The notes under the pieces were generated by a model. The model had not been told where the DNA came from, did not search any database, and was given only the letters and a program-made list of their open reading frames with translations. From the NCBI RefSeq assembly GCF_039555335.1, contig NC_092629.1:30129382-30193381 (forward strand): a stretch of 64,000 nt of DNA. Reading direction: 5' to 3'. Below, one piece after another: positions 23,009-38,000 of this stretch. Position 1 is the stretch's first letter. The number at the start of each line of letters is the position of its first letter. This DNA is from Amphiura filiformis. Its lineage: Eukaryota > Echinodermata > Ophiuroidea > Amphilepidida > Amphiuridae. The translations under genes and the position numbers were made by a program.

Positions 23009-26000
23009 GTGAGTACCATAAAACTACTTTTTAGGGAAAACAAAATAGCATGCCATATGCCTGTACATGTAGGCCTATAATACATTGTTATTACATGTAA
23101 CTTCAAATGTAACCAAGTGGGTTATTACAGAAAATAATATGTGATGTGCTGAAGCAAACCTCGGCAATGTTATTTTTGAGATATTGGCCGAATAATGTGT
23201 GTAGGTGTGGCAAAATCAAAATTGACTTTTTTTTGCAGAAATGGAAGTGAAAAACATTCTTCTTTCCCATGAAAATATTGTCTTGATGAAATTCCCCCGG
23301 AAATTCCGAAAGGGAAAATGTTTAAATGGTGACTTTGTTTTTACCCCGGCCTTCCAACTTCGATTATTGTCAAAAATCATGAAATTATTCCAAAAGAAGC
23401 TCAGATTCAGCGTTTTGTATAATAAAATTATGCGAACCTTCGTAGCCATATAATTTTAAACAAAAGGTATCGTAGCTAAGTTGACGTATATGGTTGAATC
23501 CAACCAAAAGTGTCCACGGGCCAAAAATAAAAGTCCAAAATAAAAATGTCTCCACATATTTTTCCTTTTGCCCATTGATTCATGGCATGTTGGCCTTATA
23601 GGAACCAAAAGTGCCATCACTAATCTTGAAAAATAAATCCAGGACGTGTGATAGTAAATGTGACATCAAAACCCAATGTCCGGGCCCAATGCTACCTACG
23701 AATACCACTAGGATGCTTTCACTATCGCAATACTAATCAACCTAAAACAAATGGAATATTCCCATTAACACTTTTTTCGTGTAATGTAGACCACGGGGTG
23801 TCAGGGAAATGCTAGCTCAACCAGAAAATATCTGCTTTTGTTTTTATAACGCGATCAATATGATCTTAGTAAATTTATGCTAGTTTATTTTTGAAAATGA
23901 AGTTCAGGTCTGTTTCTGTATTTTATTTATCAAATGAGTATGAATAAATTTACATATTGTATAAGAACGAGTGGGATATCTGTTTTCAGGAATATTAGGA
24001 ATTATACGCATACACCTAATGCTTTATAAAATGATAGGTGAAGAAACCCGGGTATTCGTAGGTAACATGAGCGATTTAACAATTTCTATATTGAGTTTAG
24101 ACATTCAAATTTTGCTATTATGATAATGAATGAATAAAATTGTAGTTTTTAGATCTCTTTCAGATGGTACGTCCAAATGAATAAGTGCTTTTACCTTAGA
24201 TCAAAATTTTTTTGATGCTTTTAGCAAGATTTTGAACACTTCATTTTGATGTACAAGTAGTTAAACAGCAAATTTACATAATAAATAATTGTTGAATGAA
24301 TCCGTATATGGGTAATAATATTGTCCAGGGGTACCGCTTCAAGTTTTTGACAATTAATTTCCATTGGTAAGGACACTTCATTACACATGTCATGTATTAT
24401 GCTGTATTCGTAAGTAACATTTCAGTATTTGTAGGTAAGAATTAGACTTTTGGTGGATATCGCAATCAAATCTTCATTTTATAAAGCACTTTGAATGTAT
24501 TATTTTCTTTGTGTGCGTTTATTGATACTTGAAACCCTATCATGTATATTTAATGTCAGTTCACAGTGGTTGAAAGAGGATTGAAGTAAGAAACAAAGGC
24601 ACTAAAGTGACTTTAATTTGCTTAATTGCGCACACAAATCGCTTAAAACCGTTATTGCAGACTTGTGAAGTCCATCTTGGAGTCAGTTATGTCTTGTGGC
24701 CTTTCGTTTGAGGGCAACTATAATTAGCTTTATACTAGGGTCCACCACTGTGTTGTCTAGATCATGAGACAATGAGAAAAGTCGTTTTTGTCCATGGTAT
24801 TCGTAGGTAAACTTAGCGAAAACGTCAAAAGTTACCTTCGAATAAACCAATTTGGACACAAATTACTCAGAAACCAGAAGGTCGGTAAACGTTTAAAATG
24901 AAACACACATGACAGCTGACAAATCCAAGTATTTATCCCCTTCTAATCTTCTTCGAATCTGATTTTTCTTTCAAATGAGCAGACCGTCGTCTATTTCAGT
25001 ACATATATTTTTCAACAATTAAGCCGTATTCAGTTTTGCATGGTGGGCATGTATGTGAATTCGCAACTTTCATTGACAAATGATTTGATAGCAAACATAC
25101 AGGCCTTCTTAATGTACCAATATGGGCATTGGCATGAATGGCGGTGTTTCACAATACTGTCATGATGTCAAATTGTATTCGTAGGTAACATTCGGTTACC
25201 GAAATTTACCTACGAATATACTTGCTTTTATTGTTGACATCTCAGAAATATTTAAACGCAGGCTATTGAAACTTGGTAGAAATAAAGAGTTTATTACCCT
25301 GCACCTATTGCTTAACAATTGTTTACTATTCTCTCAGTTTGTGGAAATGACACAGCTTTTAACATGTATTCGGAGGTAATGCATATTTTTTACCAAACCT
25401 ACCTTTGTGCCATTTAGAATTTCTGGGAGCTAAACACAATAATAAAGATGTCCGAATGCAATGCATTTCAGTATTGGACATATCAAAGCTTGTATCAGTT
25501 GCGCATTTATTATTAGTGATTTACATTTTTCGCCAGCCCATAGGGCTGGTATCTAATTCTTAGATGGGATTTGTGTACACTAAAGATTAGCTAAGATTAT
25601 AGCCTTCTTCTATTGGTATGAATTATTATTTTTACTTCTTGTGGTGGAAATGTTTTTGATGTCTGCTAATTCGATTTGCAAGGAAAAGAAAGTATGTTTT
25701 GCCGTTTCAACGAATGAAAACGATTGAGTATTGCCAAAGTTATGTTTGAATTAATTATGACTTAAAAAGTTATCATAGGTTAGGCCTACACATATAAACA
25801 TAAACTTGTTCAGCAATCAGCATATCAAAAAAATGACATGGTCAACAATATTAATAATTAGCGGGGAATGATCACTGGAACGAGGTCATATCAGTGGACT
25901 ACTGAGCATAGCATGATGTTTGGTTGCCTGTGAGTGCATAATTGATATGTTGATAACAGATCTAATAATGTTGTAGAATCAAAATCTTCATTATATGGAC

Positions 26001-29000
26001 CACATTGAAGTCAAAGTAATTATCTATCCTATCCTGTATCGTTTTATGGATAAAAATGACTCAAAATGTTATTGATGATATTATTGCTATCTTTAACATC
26101 AGTTTTGTCTTTTCAACGGAAAAATCCGATGGAAAATAGAGTTTTTAGGGCTAGCTATAATATTGAACAATATATCCCATATTTTGACATGCACTTATAG
26201 AAAATAAATAAATTATTGTCTTACTTTATAAATTATAAATACTGTAAAATGACACATTACTAAAGTGAGGCCACTTCTATCTTTTTTATTTGATTCATAA
26301 AATTACATTCAACAAAATGATTGAGGACTGAGAAAACACACAATGCAGACTATTACAGAATGGAGTAGGTAAGATGCCATGTCCATAGCTTTGCAGGAGT
26401 TTCGGACTAACAATCAACACATTCAAGAAATACAGTTTAAAAGTGAAGATTGTAGTGAATGATCAGTCCTTTATCATGTGCTTGCCACTATCTACTTTAT
26501 AGTAAACTATACATTGCGAAATAATATAAAATCATTTTAAAATAAAATGTGCATGTAAGTTGAGTTTACATAGCGAATTAACTAACAACTGCAGTGTATT
26601 TCTTGATTTTAATAATAAGCATGGGTAAAAAGCAGTAAAGACAAAAATACAGAACAATTTGGAGTAATGAATTAAAGAGTTGACAGGAGTTATAGGAGTT
26701 AATGTTTTTGCTGTTTCAGTGTGCATGTTCTCACCATTGATGGTTTGGTGGACTGTCATGTAACATGGATGTAAGCGTGATCCTAAAAATGCCTTTCACG
26801 GTGACCCAAACTATTTACAAGACCTCTTCTGCATTGAGGCTGGCCTTCCTTTTAAAGGGAATTTTTATTAAAGATATATCTAGTGCTATGAAAAATTGTA
26901 ATCGTAGGTAATGTAAAAAAATACTACTCAAAAAAAAAAAACAAAAAATTCATAATTATGTACCAATATGTGAAAAATCTTTGAATACACACCTTTCAGG
27001 AAATCAATTTAGATTCAATCCAATGACTTCTTTTCATAACTGATTTAGATGTTTTTAAAAATACTTTAAGAAATATTTTGAAAAAATAGGTAAAAATAGC
27101 ATGTTTTGGGGTCTCTGTGTCTAAGTTTTTCACAGAAGGGGGTCTTATTATATATGGCGCGAAGCGTATGATCAAGGCGAATAAACACAATACAAAAACG
27201 AATGCCAATTGATTAATATTAAGTTATGGCCCTGAACATGCCGTGTACACTTTTCGTTGAATTCGACCATATACATGTATTTTAGGAATGACTCAATTAT
27301 TCTAATTTACACTTTAAAAGTTTCTCCACCTCTTTCTTTTTAACCCGGCTTTTTAATGTACCGGTGCGGTGTCCAAATTGTTGTAACTTTGCGGGTAATT
27401 TTGTAACCAAAGGTTGTATTCAATGTATTTCCATGGGGTTTCACTAATGTGGAGCCTTGAATACGCTAAAAATGAAAATTTAAGAATCTGGGCCTACTTC
27501 AGACTGATATGCTTGATCGCATCACATGCACCACATCTCCTGCAGCAAATGGAAAGGAAATTATATAAATCACGGAATTGAGTCCCTTGAGTTCCTCAAA
27601 TTTAGGAGCTTTTAGGATTTGCGATTGTCCCGTGGGGAATGCAAATGACCATGTGGGCCGTGTCGCAAACATGGGTAGCATTTTGCAGCCTTTTGGTATA
27701 TACTGACCCTTTTTGTGGCCAATTGGTACGTGGATAGTCCGATTTTCAAAATGTTCTTAATATTTTCGGAAAAGAGCCCAATTGTGCCTCACTGTAGCCA
27801 ACATATTTGAAATTTCCCCCAAAAAATTACGACAATTTGGGTTAGGCCTAAATATGGCCGAAAAATTTAGAGTTTGGTATATCAATGCATGGGGCCGGTT
27901 CAGTGGGTCAGTCCAAATTTCGGCTTGAAAATCGGTATATTGATGGGCCCCCTTTCAAATTCTCAGCGGCACACCCTAACCAAACTAAACTTGAGTAGGC
28001 CTACCCCGCGATTGTGAACTAATTTATTGCTGAATATTGATGGGTACCAATTATTTTGATATGCAGAAAGGGTGTAAGAAAGGGTATTGGCCTAGATTAG
28101 GCTACTTCATGAAATGAAATGATATCTGTACTTTTATATTTTACAATTCCCTTATTTTTTAAGTTTTAAGTGTAAAAGTTTATCTTACTGTGGATGACTT
28201 TTATATGACTTTAGCATGGGTTATCGTACAATTCAGTTAATGTAAAAGTATATCACTTGAGTAAATATAGGCCTACACTGATGTAATGGAATTAAAAGAA
28301 AACTAGTATGCGTGACAATTTTGCCTTATTATGAGCTGTTATCGTTTTCATTGTTTGCAGTTCAAAAGAAACCGATCTGTATCGTAGACAACAAAGAGGC
28401 GAAATACTACAGCACATACAACAACGAGCGAGTGTTATTTTGTTCTGCGCCTTGTCATGACCAGTATAACGAGAAAGTGAGTATAATCGTAACTTTAACA
28501 GCTATTATCATTATTGTAAAGCTGACGGGTTAGCGCCTAGATTATGTTAATCTCCATTCAGAAGCTGGCCCGTTTCAATGGGACGTGAAGCTGGAGTGCA
28601 TGTGTGCGGGCTGTACAGATGGAATGAAGGGACGGTCGATCATGACAAACAAGGCTAGATCTTGGAATTTGAATTGCAAGGTTGTAAAATCTAACAGAGC
28701 ACCGAAGCCTCAGTCTGGAGCTACTCAGGATACCTAATTTACGTCATCTGTGCCTTAAACCAAGTTTGCATTCACTCCACGATTTGAGCTTCCGCTAAGG
28801 TTTCCTATCTGTCACTGAGGTAACCACGTAAACCCAGCAAACACAAAATGTTTTCGACATCATTCGCGAAAGGTTAGAAAAGGTTGTCGTCAGGAAACGT
28901 TTAAATGTCGAGTTATAGAAAGGGTAATAAAGGGTATAAAACGTTTTCATAACATTCAAAAACATTTTTGATAACTTACTACAAACATTCTTACATATCG

Positions 29001-32000
29001 TTTTTTAAGTGTTGACAAAATATTTGGCAAAAAAATGATGCAGAAAATATTTTTCAATTACATTTTGAAAATATTTCAAAAACAGTTTTCATACAGAACG
29101 TTTTTAAACGTTTTCATGGCCTTTATATAACCATACATTTAGCCTATTAAAACGTTTTTACCAAAACCAAAAGCCCAAAATATGGCCTGGTTAAAACGCT
29201 TTATAAATGTTTTGTGTTTGCTGGAAAGACTTCATTTGAATGTGTTAATGTCATCTTCAGCTGAAAAGGGCGTGAATTATCATCAAATATTATAAATACC
29301 AAATATTGCGGTACTTATACTTTCAACATAACAACACAAAATCAACAACGACGTGTTATAAAGCCGGCTGAAGCAATTATCTTTTCATACAATAACTAAT
29401 TCATATTTTCATATTTTTTTTATTTCATTTCTTGCATTTATCTATTGCAACCATGATAACAGGTGGAGACGAAGAATTTCATTCTTGTAAAGTTAGAGGA
29501 AGACAATGCTGATGCCAAAAGTACAGACACGGATAAGGATGACACCGAGGTAAATGATTATTCAAATGTTGGTATTAATACAGCACCTTTCACATGTGCA
29601 CGTGTACCAAAGCGCTTTACGTTTATTCCGCTGTTGCAGAATGTGTCAGCTGCCATACAAGGCATGGTCATACCGTTGGGTGGCGCTCAATGGACAATAT
29701 TCATAACAGCTCCCTATTTCACCCCTGGGTAGAGAGAGGCAAATAAGGTAAAGTGCTTTGCCCAAGAGCACAACACGATGGCACCACCGGGGCTCGAACT
29801 TGCAATCCACCGATTGCAAAGCAGAGCCCGTACTGCTGTGCCACCGTGCCCTTGTTATCATAATTTCCAATTGAGATTGCATTTAGCCGATTGGGATGAC
29901 ATATGGAGCCATATTTTATTTCAGTTTTAGCCAGTTAGCTAAACACTGCAGTGTTTTTTACTTCGATATTTTTTTTTTATAAAGTGCAATGGTGACATAC
30001 ATTAACAAGGTCAATACAGCTGGTAATCAGTTCCTTAGATCGAGATAAACGTCTTTTAAATATTGGTTTAATCATTCTTTGCAAACAGCCTATCGCTGAT
30101 TTGAAGATTACATGTCAAAGTTTATTTTGTAAATTAAGGAGAGCGTGTCAGGTCCGTATGCATGATTTATTGAAGGGGAGGGACTTTGGTGCGAGACTTC
30201 CAAAAAGTGAACATTTTCTAAATGAAAACTGCGCTTACGCAGATTTTTGTGACACCGGTAAAAAAATTCCCTTTTGGACTTTTTGAATGCCTTAATCACC
30301 AAAAGGTGCACCTTTTGTCAATCTTCTCTCACATTATAGACCTTATTATCGTAAAAATAGTAAAATAAACTCAACCCAGAAAGTATCGAAACGAAGGTGG
30401 TCAGATATATCGGGAACTGAAATATATAGCAAAAACTTATTTAATGTATATAAAGCGCAGCTTGCTCTTGCGCATTTTGATACCTCTTTTGTTGCTCCAC
30501 GATATCATTTGGTCGAGTTATGGGTGCTTGAGTGGCTTCAAGTCGGATTTTGAAAGGTGCATATAGCTCCTATTCAAGCCAAATGCATCGCCGTGTATAC
30601 ACACACACACCCCCACCCCACCCCCACACACACAAATCAAGACAGTGATGGTGCGCACACCAAGTATTGAGATGTCAGCAGAAAGAGTTCATGAGATAAG
30701 TCAGAGATAAGTAAAGGGTAGCAAGTATTGAAGTGAACATTTTTATTCTAAAGTTAATTTCATGGTTAAGTAAATAGAGCACATCGGTGTCCTTTGTCTT
30801 GATTGTGTGTGTGTGGGGGTGTGTGTGTGGGGGGGTTTACATGACGAACGCATTTGGCGTGAATAGGAGCTAAGTGCAACTTTCAAAATCCGACTTGAAG
30901 CCACTCAAGCGCTCATAACTCGACCAAATGATATCGTAGAGCAACAAGAGGTATCAAATGCGCAGGAGAAAGCTGCGCTTTATACATTAAATAAGTTTTT
31001 GCTATATATTCCAGTTCCCGATATATTTGATCGTCTATAATCGTTTCGATACTTTCTGGGTTGAGTTTAGTAAAATGTGGACTTTCTGAAGGATGCTACC
31101 TCAAGGTCCACACTCCTAGCATACGGGCCTGAGCGTGATGCAAGGGGTTGTATATTAATTTGCTTCTGATGATGCACATCACGGGTTCAATCCTAGGTAG
31201 CGGGATCGTTGCTGGCCATGGGGTATTCCAAGCCCGGGGGCACTCCCACTTTGGAGGTGACGCGTATGTAGGGCTGTAAGACCCCCTTTTCAGCGTCGCT
31301 GTCACCCAAAGACCCGTTTTTAACGAACACATATTCTGTCACCCGGAGACCCCTATTTTTCAATTTGATCTGTCACACCCTTATTTTTCAATTTGAAAAG
31401 CAACTTTCATTTATCACTGATTTTGTTACTAATTTTGAAAAAACAAAGAAATTTTAAGCTATTTAGAGCTAGAAATTCGATGTTCGAGGTTTCTGTGGCG
31501 CTGTTTCGGCTCTCACCTATAGGTTCCATGTAAAAAAGTTCATGTTCTCACCCAATGACCCACTATATCTTTTACATTTTGCTCTCACCGAATGCCAAAA
31601 ATCATGCTCTCACCCAATGACCCCATATTTTTTACATGTTGCTCTCACCGAACATGCCGAATGCCCCTAATACTGCGAAAGTGCCAGCCCTACACCTATA
31701 TCCATTTCATATCGAAGTGCCCCCTCCGGATTGCAAGCTATTCCATTGGATTGCAATTTATTAACAGTTGTCTGCCCTATGTATAGGAAAGGCGTATACG
31801 TGTACTCGTGATTGCAATCAGTAAAAAGAAGTTGATGAAATTTTGTTTTTATTTGACAGAACCTGACTGAAGTGTTCCAAGTTTGTCATCGTGGCGATGG
31901 CAACCACGAGAAACTTCGTACATTACTGGAAGACGGCGAAACCGCTAATCAGAGAAACCAAAAGGGACAGACTTTGTTGACATATTCCATCGCCAAAGGA

Positions 32001-35000
32001 GACCTCAAAACTTTACATGTTCTACTTGGAGCAGGTGCCGATGTAAACGAAGCTGACGGGAATGGGTTGTCCCCATTGATGGTAGCAGCTAGTATTGGAG
32101 CTGAAAAGAAGGTTGGTTTTTGTTCGTCAGTTTGTATGCATGCCTTTCTACTGTTTGTCGCATTTTAACTTGGACACTATATCCCCTGAAACTCACTTGC
32201 TTGCTTAATATTTCGAGTGGTTTTCCCGAACCACGACAGCTTTCCATATCCTCCTGTCCTGCATCGCAGTTCAAGGTTAGATGCTTCCAGTCCAGTGTCC
32301 TGCTTGAGTACATCTACATGTTAGGGTGGTCTGCAGGGTTTCTGGTTCCATGTTTGGGTGTCCAGGTTATCAGATTGGCACTATACTCCTGAAGCAGTAT
32401 CCAGCGAAATGTGTTCTCAGGCTTCATACAGCTCTTTCTTGCTTATGTGCTGCTTCCAATGGATGTTGTACACTGCCCTAAGCATTAAGCGTAGACTCAC
32501 GAATCCCACTGAAATGATCATTTTCGATTCTTATTTCACTCATAGTTCAGTGATTTTTTTCTCAGTTATTACAGCTTCGACTTTCTAATCGTGTTTCTTC
32601 TGTTTATTATGTCTTATCTATAGGTGGAATTTCTTTTACAACGAGACGCAGATGTGACTTTTCAAGACAGTGAGGGAAAAACAGGTCTTCATAAAACAGA
32701 AACCAATAAGGTAGGTCAATAAAATAAAAGAATTGTCGTGAATTTCTCCTGAAATGACCCAACAATATCTGCCAACAATGTAAACCCGCCGTGCAAATAT
32801 GATTTTAAAAAAGCGCAGTGATTTATAGTGCGCTACGCACAGGCACAACGCCTAGACGTTGATCCACAAGCCTCAGCACACTTTAAAGCATTGTAATCCA
32901 TTCATTTCCTTACATCACACACTCATCTTGCCATTTGGAAATCTGTTAAATCTGTAAACAAACCTGAAGTAGCCAGTCTATGTGACCTCATCTTTAAACA
33001 GACATTGTGTGTCGAACCGAAACCTGTTTTACTGGACGCATAGACTCTCTAAATCATGTAAATAATAAGTATTTAGAGTCTATACTGGAAGTGACAAAGA
33101 CGCGGACTTGTATTTAGAGTCTATACTGGAAGTGACAAAGACGCGGATTTTAGCTGACATTCCAAACATCCCTGCCACTCTATTTCACATACCCAGAGAG
33201 AATCGATCTCTAGCGGTGTGTTCTTTTACGCAAAGGTTCAGTGTTTGTCAAAATATTAAAGATCTTACTACATGTACTAGGAGTAGCTACTATGCAAATT
33301 CATGTTTTTGAATACATTGACCTGACCATTAGCAACGGACCATCTCTTTCCGTCTTTGATAACATGATGTCAGTTGAGCGGGAGACACCACATGGCATTG
33401 ATTTCCATCCCATATCTGTGACGCTGATCTTGCTGATAAATTCTACGACAACAAAATATGCTGTCTGAGGGATGAGCTTGTGGCTGCTGATGTTCCAGTA
33501 CTATCTGTTAACGTACATGAAAGTTACATGTCTACATTCTCTACCTAAACTCATTAGAATACCCAAAGAAGAGGTTCTTGAATTGGGTAATTGCATAATC
33601 TGCGACAAAAGCTTCTCCACCCGCTTCAAACAAGTGTCAGTTTTAATATGCTGTTCCAACTTTTGTTTAAGTTGAATTTTGCGCTTTCATTTTCTTTGTT
33701 TTGTATTTTTCTTTACATTGTGTTTGGTATACAAACGCGTTTACCCTTAATCCATTCCGTTTTCCCTATAGCAATAATGGATGTTATTCATGAACGTTTG
33801 TTTAAATTAATTAATTTTAGTAATATAAATTAATTAATTATTGATGTCGTACTATGTTTGCTATGATATGTTATAATGTAAGTTACGTACTGTTTATATT
33901 GTTATTATATAGTTGTTTTAATATACGCTACATTTAGGCTATGTTATTAGGTTATGCTTTGTTAATCTGGAAATAAATTGGTTTAATATTTTTGTATTTC
34001 ATGCAGGATAATCAATGCGCAAAATTACTGTTAGAGAACAATCGATCACTTCTGAACATCAAAGACAAATTTGATCAAACCGCCGTCCACGTGGTCGCGG
34101 GTGAGGTAAGTCATGCTCATCTTTCAGGGCACAATTCGTTTAATGCTTATATAATATATACAAATGCCTGGATGTCAAATGATTTATTCAAATTTATTGA
34201 ACTAAAATAAGAGTATTGTGGCTTATAGCATCTATGAAGTCAACATGCAGAGTAAATAAAGTTTATCTGCACATTTACAACAATTGCAAAGTTAACCAAT
34301 GATATGATTTGCATATTTGTAGGCTATATCAAATGATTCATATTATTCATCAGAAATTGATCTTAATTATCTATATTGATCAGATCGACAGCCTCATCCT
34401 CACAAGTTTCCTTTATTTTATTTATTACACTTTATCACTGGTATATACAATAATTATAATATTACATCAAAATATATTGCACATGAATATTCAAAAGTAC
34501 ATACAAAAAAAAAAGGAAGTAGAGATAAAATTTTGCACCAGTGAAAGGCAAGGACTAACAGGTGCAAAGCACCTCTAGGACAGTCCCACCAAGGATCAAA
34601 ACAATGAGGACACCCCCTCCCCCTCCCAAAAAATTTGAAAAAAAAACAAAACAAAAAAAACCTACACAAGCCTACAACCAGAACACTGGCAACATGTAAC
34701 CCAAGAGCGTGTGTTGTAAGGATCAAAACTCTCCTCTAGTTTGTTCTTGTACCACTCAGAGAGCTGGCTCTTAAAAGAGGACATGTTGACAGTGGATCTA
34801 ATTGTGAGAGGAAGTTGATTCCACAGGGGAACGATACAGTTGAAAAACGATGCCCTGTGAGATTCGGTTTTGCATCGTTTGGGAATCAACAATAGGGGGT
34901 CAGCAGATGATCTGGTGGTGGGACGGTCCTTGAGTGGAGTTAAAAACAACAAAATGGTTAAGATTAAGGTCATAAAGTTCCATTTTGCATCTAAAAAAGA

Positions 35001-38000
35001 ATGTGAGATCAAGGATTTCACGTCTAAAAGACAAAGGAAGGAGGTTTAATTTAGTTAACCTCTCACGATAGTCTAAATCAGGGTAATGTAGAGTATAGTT
35101 TGTTGCTCTCCTCTGGATGCCTTCAATTAATCGAAGATTACGTTTTGATGTACCACTCCAGAGAGAGCTGGCATACTCCACATCACTCCTGACCAGTGCA
35201 GTAAAAAGTGTCCTTGTGACCCTTTCGGGAGCATTAAAACCTACTGCACGTTTTATCATACCCAACTTTTTATTGCACTTGTTGACAACACGTCTAACAT
35301 GGTCATTCCATACAAGACTAGATGAAATGTCAATACCAAGATCCTTGATAGAATCAGTTCTGGATAAAATATTGTTATTCATACGACAGTCAAATTTCAC
35401 CATATTTCTTTTTCTGGTGACTGAAATTATTTGGCATTTGGATGGATGGTAATGCATGTCCCATGTTTTGCCCCATTTATAAAGAGAATTTATGTCATCC
35501 TGAAGGAGCAAGCAGTCATGTGTACTATGGATTGATCTAAAGCATTTGGAATCATCAGCAAATAATGCAGTTGTGCTGTTTCGGGTACAGTTAGGCATGT
35601 CATTGATGTAACACAAAAAAAACATGGGTCCCAAGATGGACCCTTGAGGGACACCGGATAAGACTGGGAGCCAGTCTGAGTTTGCCTTGTCAATGACTAC
35701 ACTTTGCTCCCTATCAGTCAAGTATGCTTGAAACCAACTAAGAAGATGCGAATGGAACCCAAATGACTGTAACTTATGCCAAACAAATATTTTGGCATAA
35801 GAAGAAAGCACTGTCTCATCAGCCACTGAAATTTAACACAAAAGATTTGTTTGTTTTTTTAAGGTAGGGGGGCTACTGCTTAAAAGTGGAATTATGGGGC
35901 ATTTCTATGTGCACGTCTTATTATACCAAAACCGCTGGAGCAATATAATTCGAAATGTAGAAACAGATTAATTTAATGGTACCTCAATGTAAGAAAGAAT
36001 CTGAATTATGATAAAACCTTACCGGCTACCATTAAAACTTTGTTCTATTGTGTCGCATTCTTATCAATAAAAAAGCATTTAATTGGTAGTGTATCAATTG
36101 TATTAACTAAAGGTATTATCTATTTTTCTTTAATATTTAAAGGGCAATGACAACGTGTTGACCGTCTTCCTCGAATATGAGCCAAATCTTAACGATCTTG
36201 ACAACCTTGGAAGAACCCTTTAAACTGCTGCGTCTTGCAAAAGGCTGAAAAATGCGTGGAGTTACTGCTGAACTACAAAGATGGCATCCAAGATGGCGCC
36301 AAAGTGATCGATATGGCGGATAGATTCGGATTCTCACCGATACATTATGCAATCCAGTCGAACAATATCAACATAGTTCGGATGCTTATCGATAAGGTAA
36401 TAACTGAAATCAGAACTGTGAAAATTGTCATTAACAACTTGATTATTCGCTACATGTGAATAACAACTTGATTATTCGCTACATTTGAATACATTTTTGC
36501 ATTGAATACATTTTTGCATTGAATGCAAGTTGCTTAGGTAATAACTTATGTTTCCTTTTGTCCTTTTCAGGGATGTGATATAAACAAGAAAGATAATCTT
36601 GGACAGACTGCCTTACTTAGCGCTGTGTCGTACGGATATACTGATATAAGTAAAGAGCTACTGGATAAATGCGATGACAAAAATGCTGTAGATTCAAAGG
36701 TTTGTACAAAGACTAGATATCACTGCGTTGAGCTGAATTTATCGCTGAGCGACGAGCGATTGGTGTCTAGCCAATGAGGGAGTCAAATTCCAATCGCTCG
36801 TCGCTTACCGATGGAGTATAAATTCAGCTTCACGTTACCACTGCCTGCAACAAACTTGAATTTTCACATCTTCCCTGAAGTGATCACATAAAGATGTTGA
36901 TAGCCATAGGCGATTTAGTACATGACATAGATGGCATTGCCTTTAGGCACTTGTAACACATTGGGCAATTAAGTTGGTCGTGCCAAGCTTTTGGCAATAG
37001 TGTCTTTAACAATATCTTAAACATTACAACAAAACGTGTAAACAAATAATATACCACATGTGTTCACTGGTTACATAGACCTAATGCTTAATTGAGACAT
37101 ATCTTCCAGCCAATCATGTCAATCAGTCAGAAGACACAAAGTCCTGTGATTATTTTTGCCTATATCTTAATTTCATTATTCTTAACTTTGGTCTAATTGG
37201 ATCAGATCATGAATAAATAATTTTATATTATGTATACACAGGGATATTCAGCCCTGCACCACGCCGCATCGAAAGGACAACGTGAGATGTGTGAACTTCT
37301 TATTCAAAGTGGCGCTAACATCAACTTGCAAGACAAGAAGCAGCAGACATGTATCTTCGGAGCTGTTCTTAACGACAAAGACGAAACCGTTAAAATGTTG
37401 ATTAAGAATGGGGCAAAATGTGACGGCAGTGTAAAAGATGAACAGGGCAGGTAGGATATTGGATCTTGAGTTCAGTGACGGCGCCAGGAAGTGTTTGTGG
37501 ATGGGTGGAGTGAAGTGATTTCAAGGGGAAGGGGACGACTGCGAAAATTTGCCTAAATTTGAATGCCCCATAAGTTTAAATTTTGCCGATTTCTTATTTT
37601 GATTGGAGGAGCGGCGGAGGGGATGTGGAGAAGGAGAAGCCCAATATTGATGGGGGTGTATTCATTTCCATCCTATTTTAGTTCGATAACAGTTAAAACG
37701 TTAAGTGGCTATTTCAAGATAACAATCAAAAGCGTTGTGTCTTAGTTAATTAAACACATAATAGTACTACATCAATTACTATTATCCTTGTTATCTCTTT
37801 CAGAACACCCTTACACCACGTTGCCAACAAAGGCAATGCAAATATGTTAAGGATACTCCTTGAAGCTGGGCTCACGGAAGATGGCTCCACACCAGACAAA
37901 CATACCTTCAACTTGCAAGACAGAAACAATTCAACAGTTTTATACATTGCTGCATTTCACGAATATAAAGAGTGTTGTCAAATTCTAATTGACAAAGGAG

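Noticed and set aside
23241..23453. 70-codon frame after an acceptor-like TTTTTTTTGCAG
   Set aside because: No donor follows before its stop, it has no family resemblance, and an antisense frame of similar length overlaps it.
29791..29851. tRNA gene suggested by A and B boxes
   Set aside because: The acceptor and anticodon arms do not pair and a SINE body follows; the same holds for 46921-47000.
33108..33833. Overlapping open frames in ankyrin intron 5
   Set aside because: No match to ankyrin repeats, no fitting splice phases and no domain recognised; probably old retroelement debris.
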